38,925 nucleotides of DNA from assembly GCA_030065825.1 (NCBI GenBank), contig JASJCY010000048.1, positions 1-38,925 of the forward strand, in the 5' to 3' direction. Below, one piece after another: positions 28,201 through 35,341 of this stretch (position 1 is its first letter; every line of letters starts with the position of its first letter). Under the pieces are notes generated by a model. The model saw only the letters and a program-made list of their open reading frames with translations. It was not told where the DNA came from and made no database searches. Source of the stretch: Nostocaceae cyanobacterium (lineage in GTDB: Bacteria > Cyanobacteriota > Cyanobacteriia > Cyanobacteriales > Nostocaceae). The position numbers and the translations under genes were made by a program.

Positions 28201-30031
28201 CAGCCATTTGTTGGTCAAGTTTTTGGCTACTTTCTTGTAGGGGTGCTTCCACTTCACCTTGTCCCTTGGCTTTAGGAACGGCTTTTTCAGCGCCAATATT
28301 TGCTGGTTCTGCTCCCGCTTCGTTGGCAGGTAGGGGAGTTACTGATTTTGGTTCAATGACGCTGGTATCTGGTGCTGCTTGCGCTTTTTCTTCTAAGGGT
28401 GTTTGAGATGCAGTTTGCTCTTGTTTAACGGTATCTTGCATCTGGTTCTTGACAGAACCGAGTTTGTTATTATTTTTAAACTCATCCGCTTCTTCAAGAG
28501 TTTTAGGAGCTGCTTGGGTGATTTGCTCCATTAATTTAGCTTTAAAAGCAGCAGCATTAAAACCAGGAGTGGGAGCTTGTTCCATCTCACCCACTTGATT
28601 TGCTTGTGCTTTGCTTTCTATTTCATTTGCAGGACTTTCGGCTGCATCTTGGGCTTCTTTAGCTTTTGTATCAGCGGTTGCGTGCTTTTTTTCCTGCTTT
28701 GCAACTCCCTTAGTCTTAGCAACTACTGCTTGAAAATCTGGATCTGACTCTGGGGAAATAGGAGCAGTTTCTTGGGGTGTTGTTTCTTTTGATGTTGAAG
28801 CGCTTTCTTGATTTACCCCAGTATCAACCTTTTCATTCCCAGCTTCTGGAGTTGTTTCTTCCTGTTTTTGCTCTGGCTTTTCTTCAACAGCAGCAGATGT
28901 TGTATTTGTTTCTGACTGCGGGGGTGTTTCAGCTGTAGTCTCAGCAGGTTCTTGGGGTGCAACGACCTCTGTTTTAGGTGGATTTTCTGCCTCTGCTTGT
29001 TGTTTTTGCTCAGTATTTTTTACAAGAGCCGGAGATGTTTTATTTACTTCATTACCCGGCATTACTTTCATCTGAATGGCAAAACCAGCCTTATTTTCGA
29101 CTTTATTTGCCTTCTTTGCCAGTTTATCAATTACCTTTGCCTGAATTCCCCCCGTCTGCTGTATGGTGTGGGTCAACTCATGTGCCGTCAGTTCATCATT
29201 ACCAGGATATTTACCCGCACCATAGTAAATATCATTACCATGGGTAAATGCTTGCGATCGCAACTCCTGATTCATCTGTATAGCGCTAGAGTCAGTATGT
29301 ACCCGCACCCCACTAAAATCAGTTCCAAAGCGTGGTTCCATAAAAGCACGGGTAGAATCGGGCAGAGGTTGACCGCTTCTCTTGCTGGCATGAAGATGAT
29401 TTTCTACAGTGGGAGTAACTCTGGGTGTCTTTGAAGAAGTTGCTTTCGGTTGTATAGTTTCTTCGTCTTCGTCTTCTTCTTTCTCTCCTTCCTGCCGTTG
29501 TAGTTTTTCCCCATATTCTGGAGTTAGTCGTTGAATGGAGAAATCAGGAAGTGACTTTGCTTGTATAGTTTCTTCCTCCCTATTCCCTATTCCCTGTTCC
29601 CTGTTCCCTATTAAGAGTTCCCTATCCCCTATTGCCTGTTCCCTATTCCCTATTAAGAGTTCCCTATTCGCTTCCTGTTGAATATAATAAGGCACAACAG
29701 GACTGGGCTTTATCCTTCTCCCAGACATGGACATGGGATGCGGCATCTGCATTACTTGCTGTGCCACCCTGTCAGCTTCCTGTTCGTACCTGTTTCCTGG
29801 TTGTCCAATATTCAACTTGGGCTGAATTATCGGTAATGAAGTATTGCGCACTGGTACCCCGATAAAATTCCAGTGGACTCCTGATTCCTGAGAAGTTTGG
29901 GAATCTAACTCTTGTTGCTGATTAACTACCTCTGTTTGCTGCTGGTGGGGACGTTGCAAGAGTTCACTAGTAACAGAGGTTTGAGATGTTTCTGAAGTAG
30001 TTTGAGCTTGAGAATGGGAGCGAATACTCAT
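25286..30031 (-). CDS. DUF4157 eCIS-core protein with nuclease-like and HhH C-terminus
   Basis: 1581 aa, candidate CIS effector. The N-terminal 200 residues are polar and Gln-rich. DUF4157 spans about 212-295, with the zinc-peptidase-like motif HELTH at 284-288. A long Glu/Gln/Pro/Ala-rich linker and coiled-coil zone follows (about 330-900). A hydrophobic and amphipathic middle (about 900-1160, e.g. KWIIGLLNPASAFVKAAMAI) is shared by many DUF4157 proteins. Then come a basic stretch and the variable C-terminus. At 1370-1395, RGHLLN...HGSGTxxNLTPIT...N resembles DNA/RNA non-specific endonuclease toxins. At about 1498-1560, GGIGEKPAKAISDLI plus LMNVPAVGKAKIEKIKE is a ComEA-like tandem helix-hairpin-helix. 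The tail is Lys/Arg-rich. TAAGGA precedes the ATG. The DUF4157 call is firm; the nuclease call is moderate. Confidence 0.88.
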   Translation of the reverse strand: MSIRSHSQAQTTSETSQTSVTSELLQRPHQQQTEVVNQQQELDSQTSQESGVHWNFIGVPVRNTSLPIIQPKLNIGQPGNRYEQEADRVAQQVMQMPHPMSMSGRRIKPSPVVPYYIQQEANRELLIGNREQAIGDRELLIGNREQGIGNREEETIQAKSLPDFSIQRLTPEYGEKLQRQEGEKEEDEDEETIQPKATSSKTPRVTPTVENHLHASKRSGQPLPDSTRAFMEPRFGTDFSGVRVHTDSSAIQMNQELRSQAFTHGNDIYYGAGKYPGNDELTAHELTHTIQQTGGIQAKVIDKLAKKANKVENKAGFAIQMKVMPGNEVNKTSPALVKNTEQKQQAEAENPPKTEVVAPQEPAETTAETPPQSETNTTSAAVEEKPEQKQEETTPEAGNEKVDTGVNQESASTSKETTPQETAPISPESDPDFQAVVAKTKGVAKQEKKHATADTKAKEAQDAAESPANEIESKAQANQVGEMEQAPTPGFNAAAFKAKLMEQITQAAPKTLEEADEFKNNNKLGSVKNQMQDTVKQEQTASQTPLEEKAQAAPDTSVIEPKSVTPLPANEAGAEPANIGAEKAVPKAKGQGEVEAPLQESSQKLDQQMAEADVSEEQLAKSNEPQFQTALDAKTEAQTNANQAPQEYRQFEQNQLNQAQGEATATAGEKLQGMHGDRTQLLSQVTNQQVEAKGKDEQERAKVAGDIQGIYNQTKTQVETILNSLDTQVEQAFDNGAADAQKAFEDYVGEQMGVYKDERYSGIIGKGRWVKDKILGLPSEVNVFYQEGRQLYLEKMDVVLDEIVNIIGTGLTDAKAEIAKGRQEIQKYVAELPEHLQKVGTDAATDIQTQFDELEQSVDSKQDELINSLAQKYNEKLQAVDSRIDEMKAANQGLVDKAANAIIGVINTIKKLKEMLLSVLSKAAAVIGNIIKDPIGFLGNLIKGIKQGFENFVANIGKHLQAGLIGWLTGTLGPMGIQLPDDIFSLPGIFSLVTQILGLTFNHIRGKAVKQFGEPVVAGMEQSVEIFQILRERGAMGLWEHVKEQFNDLKETVIEQIKSMVITQVITAGVKWIIGLLNPASAFVKAAMAIYDIIMFFVNRGRQVLELVNAIVDAVAAIASGAVGGAAQLVENALAKAVPVAIGFLASLLGIGGLAKKVEGIISKIRSRIDGAIDKVLLKAKKLFKKTVKKGKEKVTSLVEWWKSKKKFKTKDGESHTLSFKGQKSSSKLMIASTPKVLDSYLSELKAKNAKLSDDKVKVDNNKKIESIEVSATKIDKLKSDKSIGKGVGAEISEELGKIATNLAGIQVLNAGIPPSKVQWTQQGEDGKSMKAEPLSLDPGGLQGSEPHEESALWKKVSVRNTAKTTIYIRGHLLNHHVHGSGTKKNLTPITGALNSKMEREVESVVKNKVLGEKKVVSYEVEAKYGGHSGRVNIPEEANLATSLTFKLSEMEVESGKDPKQPSSWKKTNKISVPSSMTHVLPPDLPVGKLPSVDFGNAPLSDIVENLTETGGIGEKPAKAISDLIDKNRQIGRNDVDEKDLMNVPAVGKAKIEKIKETVINIKKRKPEKSVINKEKKRKLT
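29575..29668. repeat. In-frame TTCCCTA/TTCCCTG heptamer array
   Basis: Heptamer repeats normally found between genes run through codons for residues about 122-152 of the DUF4157 protein, giving IGNREQGIGNRE-like peptide. The frame stays open because unit combinations add up to multiples of three. The block sits in a disordered N-terminal region, ahead of DUF4157. Confidence 0.9.
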
Positions 30032-30060
30032 TGGCTAAATTCCTTACATCGCCAACCACT

Positions 30061-30121
30061 ACGGGTAACTCAAAAGTCACCCATTGATAGACACAATCGT
30101 GGGATGGGCATCCCTACCCGT
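30061..30121. promoter_or_regulatory. Nested inverted repeat in leader of DUF4157 gene
   Basis: ACGGGTA (30061-30067) pairs with TACCCGT (30115-30121), and GGGATG/CATCCC (30101-30114) forms an inner palindrome. The structure lies 30-90 bp upstream of the DUF4157 start. It could be an operator or leader hairpin. The rest of the 30032-30493 spacer is AT-rich, with nothing else firm apart from the promoter candidate listed. Confidence 0.4.
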
Positions 30122-30442
30122 CGTAATTTCACTCGGAATTATTTTTTCGCACTTTGAGTCCAGCCTAAAGCAACTTCCAGTTCCTTCCTTCTCATAGCAC
30201 AATCAAAGCTTCTTTAATTTAATTTCACAGTATTTTTAATAATTCTTTATTACACTTTACAATTTGTCATTCACTTAATTAAATTGCAATATATAGTGTA
30301 ATAAATCTATCAATTTTTCTGTATCATACTGAATTAAGTTAAAACATAAAATATAGAACAAATAAAATGTTGGTCAGTTACTAATAGTCGCTGCCATTGT
30401 TGATTAAATCTATGTCCTAAGACGTATGACTATAGATTTTTG

Positions 30443-30471
30443 TTGACCGGGTTTGCCTAATTTTGTAGTCT
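30443..30471 (+). promoter_or_regulatory. Possible sigma70-type promoter
   Basis: TTGACC (30443-30448), a 17-base gap, then TAGTCT (30466-30471). The -35 box is good and the -10 box is poor. It lies about 77 bp upstream of the membrane-protein start at 30548. Confidence 0.3.
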
Positions 30472-30547
30472 GAATCACGAAAAATGATACAAATTGTTGC
30501 TAAAAACAGATTTCGGTATACCGAAGTTATCATTTACGAGTAAATTC

Positions 30548-30979
30548 ATGGATATGGGTGATGAAGAAAAGAAACTTATGAATCCCATCCAATATCAAGC
30601 CAATGTTGTTTGGCATAACTTGTCTGACAAAGACACCATCAAAATTTATAAACAGACTCTAGTTCAGATCTGGAAATTATTTAAGGAAACAGCCATACTA
30701 CTTTTGATGTTGTTTCTATTTTTGATAGTCTGTGTAATTTGGGTATGGAATATCGGTTTCCGCACTGGTTGGGCATTTCGTCAATGGATGGAATTGGAAA
30801 ACCCAGAACCAAAAGAATTGCTGGATGCTATTATCAAGTTGCTGATTAACTCCTTCACCATAGTCTTCAATTGGATGAAAGACTTGGTTGAAAAGAAATT
30901 GGGAGTGGAATTACCTGCATCTGATTTAAAATTACTTAACTCAGACTTCAGTAGAGCAACTACTGTAAGCAAAAAATAG
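30548..30979 (+). CDS. Single-pass membrane protein of unknown function
   Basis: 143 aa from ATG at 30548. A longer frame could start at TTG 30494, but the ATG fits better and MDMGDEEKK is a natural soluble start. One strong membrane segment (AILLLMLFLFLIVCVIWVWN) is followed by an amphipathic helix (LLDAIIKLLINSFTIVFNWM) and a charged C-terminus. No signal peptide and no family recognised. It sits on the sheath/tube strand and about 0.7 kb upstream of the sheath gene run. Since thylakoid-anchored CIS are known in multicellular cyanobacteria, a membrane-anchoring or membrane-docking role is possible, but this is only positional inference. Confidence 0.75.
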   Translation: MDMGDEEKKLMNPIQYQANVVWHNLSDKDTIKIYKQTLVQIWKLFKETAILLLMLFLFLIVCVIWVWNIGFRTGWAFRQWMELENPEPKELLDAIIKLLINSFTIVFNWMKDLVEKKLGVELPASDLKLLNSDFSRATTVSKK

Positions 30980-31105
30980 AACTTTTGAACTATAACTCAA
31001 CACAGCAGGTTGGCAAGAAACAACTAGTACCAGAAGGCAGAAGGTAGAAGGTAGAAGGGAGAATTATAAATATATATCCCAACTCCTAACTCCTACCTCG
31101 TTGCA

Positions 31106-31255
31106 CTAGGTTTTGATTGTGGTTTTGTTTTCCTCTGTTGAGTCTGACTCAAGTGGAGTGGAAGATTTCTTCAATCTAAAACTAAGAAAACCCACAGCAA
31201 AAGCAATAAAAAATGGAATTAGTACCAGCCAAGCAAAAAGATTCTTAATCAGCAT
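31106..31255 (-). CDS. 49-aa single-pass membrane small protein
   Basis: The frame starts at 31255 with a near-perfect ribosome binding site (TAAGGAGGGCTAG before ATG), among the best in this window. The protein starts MLIKNLFAWLVLIPFFIAFA, then VGFLSFRLKKSSTPLESDS, and ends in a short polar tail: one membrane helix, basic residues after it, acidic C-terminus. It is transcribed against the 30548-30979 membrane gene and lies inside the CIS region. Not recognised. Confidence 0.65.
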   Translation of the reverse strand: MLIKNLFAWLVLIPFFIAFAVGFLSFRLKKSSTPLESDSTEENKTTIKT

Positions 31256-31660
31256 CTAGCCCTCCTTAAAGCTTACAAACACAATTATCGGAGAAAAAAG
31301 TATAATTTCAACCGGAAAAACGAAGTATTTTTACTTCATCATAATTGTTGATTGATGACTGCTATGAGAAGAACAAGCATTAAGAAATAATGAATGATTT
31401 TTTGGCAAAAAGTGTCTCATTCCGTACTCAATCTGCTTTCACGTTTTACATTTCTACAAGGATGATGATGTTTTTGAGTTGTCAAACTGACCAAACTGAA
31501 ATCATTGCTCCCATCGCTTAGTCAGTTATTGCTAAATTACTGAGTGTTTTGTTTGAAATCTTAGTTAGATTACATCAAAAGTGTTGCCAGCTAATGGGTG
31601 CAAGGTTAAGGAAGAAAACTGCCCTATTCTCCAGACTAATTTAGGTGTTCATAATCTTAA
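31256..31660. other. Spacer of about 400 bp without a supported gene
   Basis: AT-rich sequence between the divergent small membrane protein gene and the sheath-side operon. Short frames exist but lack ribosome binding sites. It probably contains the promoter of the 31676-34246 run, but I see no convincing -35/-10 pair. Confidence 0.5.
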
Positions 31661-31675
31661 GTGAGGAAATTTTTG

Positions 31676-32071
31676 ATGATAAATATCAAAGTTCAATTCA
31701 GCGTACAAGTTTCGGGAGGACCACAAGTCTCGCTTCCCAAAGAAATGGAGGTTGAAGCTTACAACAAAATTAAGGTAGCTATTGAACCTCAAGCAGATCC
31801 GCTTGTTGTTGAAGTGGCTCAAGGAACAATTAGCTTTTTGCTGATTAAATCGAGTTTGTATAGTTCATCTGAGGGAGAACTAACATACAAAGTGGGTAAT
31901 GGTAATGAAATTCAACTAGATCAACCCCAAATTTTCTTAGGTACAGGAGCCGTCTCTTTACTAGGAACAGATCTTAAGCAAATGACATTTTCTAATAAAT
32001 ATCCAGATGAAGATAAAAACAAAGCTGAGATTGAAATTCTAGTCGGACGTGATGCCACTCCAAATCCATAG
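31676..32071 (+). CDS. Unknown beta-rich protein ahead of sheath gene
   Basis: 131 aa from ATG 31676, chosen because GTGAGG lies 9 bases before it; a GTG at 31661 gives 136 aa. The sequence alternates polar and hydrophobic residues (INIKVQFSVQVSGGPQVSLP, LVVEVAQGTISFLLIKS, DQPQIFLGTGAVSLLGTDLK) and looks like a compact beta sandwich. No signal peptide or membrane segment. It ends 47 bp before the sheath start, so the two are probably co-transcribed. I do not recognise the family; position suggests a structural or decoration protein of the particle. Confidence 0.8.
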   Translation: MINIKVQFSVQVSGGPQVSLPKEMEVEAYNKIKVAIEPQADPLVVEVAQGTISFLLIKSSLYSSSEGELTYKVGNGNEIQLDQPQIFLGTGAVSLLGTDLKQMTFSNKYPDEDKNKAEIEILVGRDATPNP

Positions 32072-32118
32072 TTATAGAAATTAATTTTGATTAATGACAC
32101 TAAGTAGAGGAATCGATC

Positions 32119-33690
32119 ATGCCTACCACTCCCACCTATCCTGGTGTTTACATTGAAGAAATTCCCAGTGGTGTACGTACAATTATCGGGGTTGCAACCT
32201 CAATTACGGCTTTTATTGGCATAGCAAGCAGGGGACCAACAAACGAACCAGTCAGGATTCAAAGCTTTGGCGATTTTGAGCGTCAGTTTGGTGGTCTTTG
32301 GGTAAAGAGTGCCATGAGTTACGCTGTACAGCAATATTTTCTCAATGGTGGTACTGATGCCCTGATTATCCGAGTTGTTCCTAGTGATGCTGCTAAAGCA
32401 AAACTGGCATCGCCAATTGGTTGGCTGAATTTAGAGGCTGCTAGTGAAGGCAAGTGGGTTGATGGTTTGATTGCGGAAGTTGATCATCAAACTAGAAAAC
32501 CAGCAGATACAAAGCTGTTTAATTTGACTATTCTAGAACCTGCAGCAGAGGAAGAGGATCCACCAATCGTCCTAGAATCATTTCGGAATGTTTCTGTAGA
32601 TCCAGATTCTGCCAGGTTTGTAACCACGGTGCTGGAGCAACAATCAAACCTTGTTCGCATAGATGGTAGGATACCCGAGAATAGCGAGCGTCCTCCTATT
32701 GCAAACGATCCGGACAATCCCATCAAATTCGCTGGAGGTTTAGATGGTACTGAAGCAAATATCTCTTATGAGCAGCAATATGAGGGAAGTCCGGGTGACA
32801 AAACGGGTATCTATGCTTTGGAAAAAGCAGATTTATTTAATTTACTGTGTATTCCACCCCGTGTGCGCGGTAGTGCTGTTGCTGATGATAATGCAGGCAA
32901 AGATTTACTGGCAAAAGCCCTCAAGTATTGTAAAAAGCGCCGTGCTATGTTGATTGTCGATCCACCTACTGCTTGGATAGATCCCTCAAGGGTGAAGGCT
33001 AGTGCTGAGGATGGAGGGGTGGATAGTTTGGGATTGCGAGATGAAAATGCCATAATTTACTATCCCAATGTGAAGCTGTCCGATCCTAATAAGGAAAACC
33101 GCTTGCAAGAATTTCCCCCTTGTGGTGTGGTGGCTGGTATTTTTGCCCGTACAGATGCTCAACGGGGTGTATGGAAGGCACCAGCGGGTATAGAAGCGAC
33201 TCTTTCTGGTGTAAGGGAATTAGCTTACAAAATGACCGATGGCGAAAATGGTCAGTTGAACCCCATAGGTGTTAACTGTTTGCGCACATTCCGAGTGTAT
33301 GGAAATATTGTTTGGGGGGCAAGAACCCTAGAAGGTGCGGATCAACTTGCTTCGGAGTGGAAGTATGTACCAGTACGTCGTCTGGCTTTGTTCTTACAGG
33401 AAAGTCTTTATCGCGGGACTCAGTGGGTGGTATTTGAACCCAATGATGAACCCCTATGGGCGCAAATTCGCTTAAATATTGGCGCTTTTATGAATAATCT
33501 GTTCCGTCAGGGAGCATTTCAAGGTAGCAGTCCTAAGGATGCTTATTTTGTCAAGTGTGACAAGGAAACTACTACTCAGAATGACATAAATCGGGGCATT
33601 GTCAATATTATCGTCGGTTATGCCCCCCTTAAGCCTGCGGAGTTTGTAATTATCAAATTCCAACAAATAGCCGGTAATATCGCAACCTAA
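32119..33690 (+). CDS. Contractile sheath protein
   Basis: 523 aa. Clear phage tail sheath/Afp2-4 family: PTYPGVYIEEIPSGVRTIIG at the N-terminus, TAFIGIASRGPTNEPVRIQS, GDFERQFGG, GGTDALIIRVV. The conserved C-terminal domain reads VWGARTLE, RRLALFLQESLYRGTQWVVF, EPNDEPLWAQIR and GYAPLKPAEFVIIKF. The middle (about 110-270) is the variable surface domain. AGAGGA about 10 bp upstream is the ribosome binding site. It is the only sheath gene in the window. The tube gene follows after 10 bp. It forms the outer contractile cylinder. Confidence 0.97.
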   Translation: MPTTPTYPGVYIEEIPSGVRTIIGVATSITAFIGIASRGPTNEPVRIQSFGDFERQFGGLWVKSAMSYAVQQYFLNGGTDALIIRVVPSDAAKAKLASPIGWLNLEAASEGKWVDGLIAEVDHQTRKPADTKLFNLTILEPAAEEEDPPIVLESFRNVSVDPDSARFVTTVLEQQSNLVRIDGRIPENSERPPIANDPDNPIKFAGGLDGTEANISYEQQYEGSPGDKTGIYALEKADLFNLLCIPPRVRGSAVADDNAGKDLLAKALKYCKKRRAMLIVDPPTAWIDPSRVKASAEDGGVDSLGLRDENAIIYYPNVKLSDPNKENRLQEFPPCGVVAGIFARTDAQRGVWKAPAGIEATLSGVRELAYKMTDGENGQLNPIGVNCLRTFRVYGNIVWGARTLEGADQLASEWKYVPVRRLALFLQESLYRGTQWVVFEPNDEPLWAQIRLNIGAFMNNLFRQGAFQGSSPKDAYFVKCDKETTTQNDINRGIVNIIVGYAPLKPAEFVIIKFQQIAGNIAT

Positions 33691-33700
33691 GGAGTAAATC

Positions 33701-34246
33701 ATGGCACAGTTTAGCGTCAATGCCAACCGCTATGACCCCTATAAGAACTTTAAATTCCGGGTGAAGTGGGATGGTCGATATGTGGCTGGTATTAGTAAAG
33801 TAGGGATGCTCAAGCGAACCACTGAAGTAGTAGAACATCGGGTAGGGGGTGACCCCAGTACGGTGCGTAAGTCCCCTGGACAATCAAAGTATGAACCCAT
33901 TACCCTAGAAAGGGGAGTAACTCACGATCTAGATTTTGAGAAATGGGCTAATAAGGTCTGGAGTTTTAACAACGCTCAAGCTGAGGCAGATTCACGGACT
34001 CAGGAAGTATCTTTATCTGACTTTCGCAAGGACATCATTATTGATGTTTTTAACGAAGCTGGTCAAAAAGTCATTTCCTATAACGTTTTCCGTTGTTGGG
34101 TCTCAGAGTATCAGGCTATACCGGAACTTGATGCTAGCGCCAATGCAGTGGCGATTCAGTCAATTACCTTGCAAAATGAAGGCTGGGTAAGGGATGAATC
34201 TGTAACTGAGCCAAGTGAGCCAAGTTACGAAGATCCAGCAGCTTAA
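33701..34246 (+). CDS. Inner tube protein (gp19/Afp1-like)
   Basis: 181 aa, somewhat longer than the usual ~145-150 because of an acidic, Pro/Ser-rich tail. Family segments: ANRYDPYKNFKFRVKWDGRY, VAGISKVGMLKRTTEVVEHR, KYEPITLERGVTHDLDFEKW and YQAIPELDASANAVAIQSIT, then LQNEGW. AAGGAG sits 7 bases before the ATG, a strong ribosome binding site consistent with a high-copy protein. It lies directly downstream of the sheath gene and before a strong terminator. Only one tube gene is present here, whereas many eCIS have two. Confidence 0.96.
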   Translation: MAQFSVNANRYDPYKNFKFRVKWDGRYVAGISKVGMLKRTTEVVEHRVGGDPSTVRKSPGQSKYEPITLERGVTHDLDFEKWANKVWSFNNAQAEADSRTQEVSLSDFRKDIIIDVFNEAGQKVISYNVFRCWVSEYQAIPELDASANAVAIQSITLQNEGWVRDESVTEPSEPSYEDPAA

Positions 34247-34263
34247 GGGAGAGAGGGGGAAGA

Positions 34264-34417
34264 CACATATCTTGCATCTATACCCTACAAGGGTAAAGCT
34301 ATACAACCTAAGCCTGCCTACGCAGGCTTCAAACCCTTTTTTTTCAATTTATTGCTAAAAATATATGTTTATTGCAAGGGCAATATTTACGTATTAATAC
34401 GTTGATGCAAGATGTGT
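34264..34417. repeat. Inverted repeats bracketing terminator spacer
   Basis: CACATATCTTGCATC (34264-34278) is mirrored by GATGCAAGATGTGT (34404-34417), with one base missing. Inside are the tube-gene terminator, a TATTGC/GCAATA stem (34370-34385) and the 14-bp perfect palindrome ACGTATTAATACGT (34389-34402). The ~155-bp block could be a small inverted-repeat (MITE-like) insertion or a complex regulatory spacer. Confidence 0.5.
34289..34344 (+). terminator. Intrinsic terminator after tube gene
   Basis: AAGCCTGC (34310-34317) pairs with GCAGGCTT (34322-34329) around a 4-base loop. An outer stem AAGGGT (34289-34294)/ACCCTT (34333-34338) closes it, followed by a run of eight T (34337-34344). It would separate high-level sheath and tube expression from the downstream genes. 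No gene is seen in 34247-34603. Confidence 0.88.
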
Positions 34418-34603
34418 GGAGACAAGGGAGAAATGTCTTGCTGTGTCTTTTTCCTCTCAGGAGTTACGCACGGACAAGGTAATAATGGTCATTGGGACAT
34501 CACAAAGCAATCCCAAACACTTTACTTACTTCTGGTAATGAGTGCGTAAATCCTCTCTCTAATTACACAGTTGCTGTATTACTTTTGACTTTTGACTTGA
34601 AAC

Positions 34604-35341
34604 ATGCGTTCTCTGTCAGCCCATCACATTTTACGGATTTGGGAAATTGGACAAAGTCAGCACCCTTTAGATCGAGCATTGACTGTGCTTGCATTTGGTT
34701 GTCCAGAAATGTCACCCTCACAGTTAGCATCTTTGAGTATTGGACAGCGGGATGCTTATTTACTTACCCTGAGAGAAATCACCTTTGGTGACAAAATGAA
34801 CGGTTTGGCTGAATGTCCGAATTGTGGCGATCGCTTGGAATTTGATATTAACATTCCAGATATTCGTGTTGCGGAAATTTTGTCACCCAAAGTTGAAGTG
34901 TATAATTTGCAGATGGAAGGGGTAGAGTTGCAATTTCGGTTACCAAACAGCCAAGATTTAGCTGCGATTGTTGGGTATAAAGATGTTAAAATTGCTAATG
35001 AGCTACTGATGCAACGCTGTATCCTTGAGGCTAGTCACAAGGGTAATTCTGTGGCTTATCAGGATTTATCTGTGGCTGTTGTCAATCAAGTAGTACAGCA
35101 AATGGCTAAATGGGACCCCCAAGCGGAAATACTCTTAAACTTGAATTGTCCAGCTTGCGAACATTCTTGGCAACTTCTGTTTGATATTGTCTCATTTTTC
35201 TGGACTGAACTTACGGCTCGGGCAAAACGGTTGTTGCAAGAAGTACACACTCTTGCGCGTTTTTACGGTTGGCGAGAAGCTGATATATTGTCCATGAGTG
35301 TGGTCAGAAGGCAGCTCTATTTGGATTTAGTAGGCTCATGA
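34604..35341 (+). CDS. Zinc-ribbon baseplate-type protein (T4 gp26-like family)
   Basis: 245 aa. The N-terminus (HHILRIWEIGQSQHPLDRAL, then GQRDAYLLTLREITFG) and two Cys pairs, CPNCGDRLEF (72-81) and CPACEHSWQL (about 182-191), match a conserved protein found in many eCIS loci and related to T4 baseplate proteins; the four Cys probably bind one zinc ion. The C-terminal helix region reads FFWTELTARAKRLLQEVHTL, then ARFYGWREADIL. It overlaps the next gene by 4 bp (ATGA). No good ribosome binding site at the ATG. The exact place in the particle is not settled from sequence. Confidence 0.82.
   Translation: MRSLSAHHILRIWEIGQSQHPLDRALTVLAFGCPEMSPSQLASLSIGQRDAYLLTLREITFGDKMNGLAECPNCGDRLEFDINIPDIRVAEILSPKVEVYNLQMEGVELQFRLPNSQDLAAIVGYKDVKIANELLMQRCILEASHKGNSVAYQDLSVAVVNQVVQQMAKWDPQAEILLNLNCPACEHSWQLLFDIVSFFWTELTARAKRLLQEVHTLARFYGWREADILSMSVVRRQLYLDLVGS

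Noticed and set aside
28952-29434. 160-codon plus-strand frame within the DUF4157 gene
   Set aside because: Shadow of the DUF4157 domain coding region, where the sense strand has the HELTH motif; the antisense peptide has no recognisable family.
31390-31521. 43-aa plus-strand frame with a lipobox-like MMMFLSC
   Set aside because: No ribosome binding site, awkward composition, and the putative signal region is too short and lacks a basic start.
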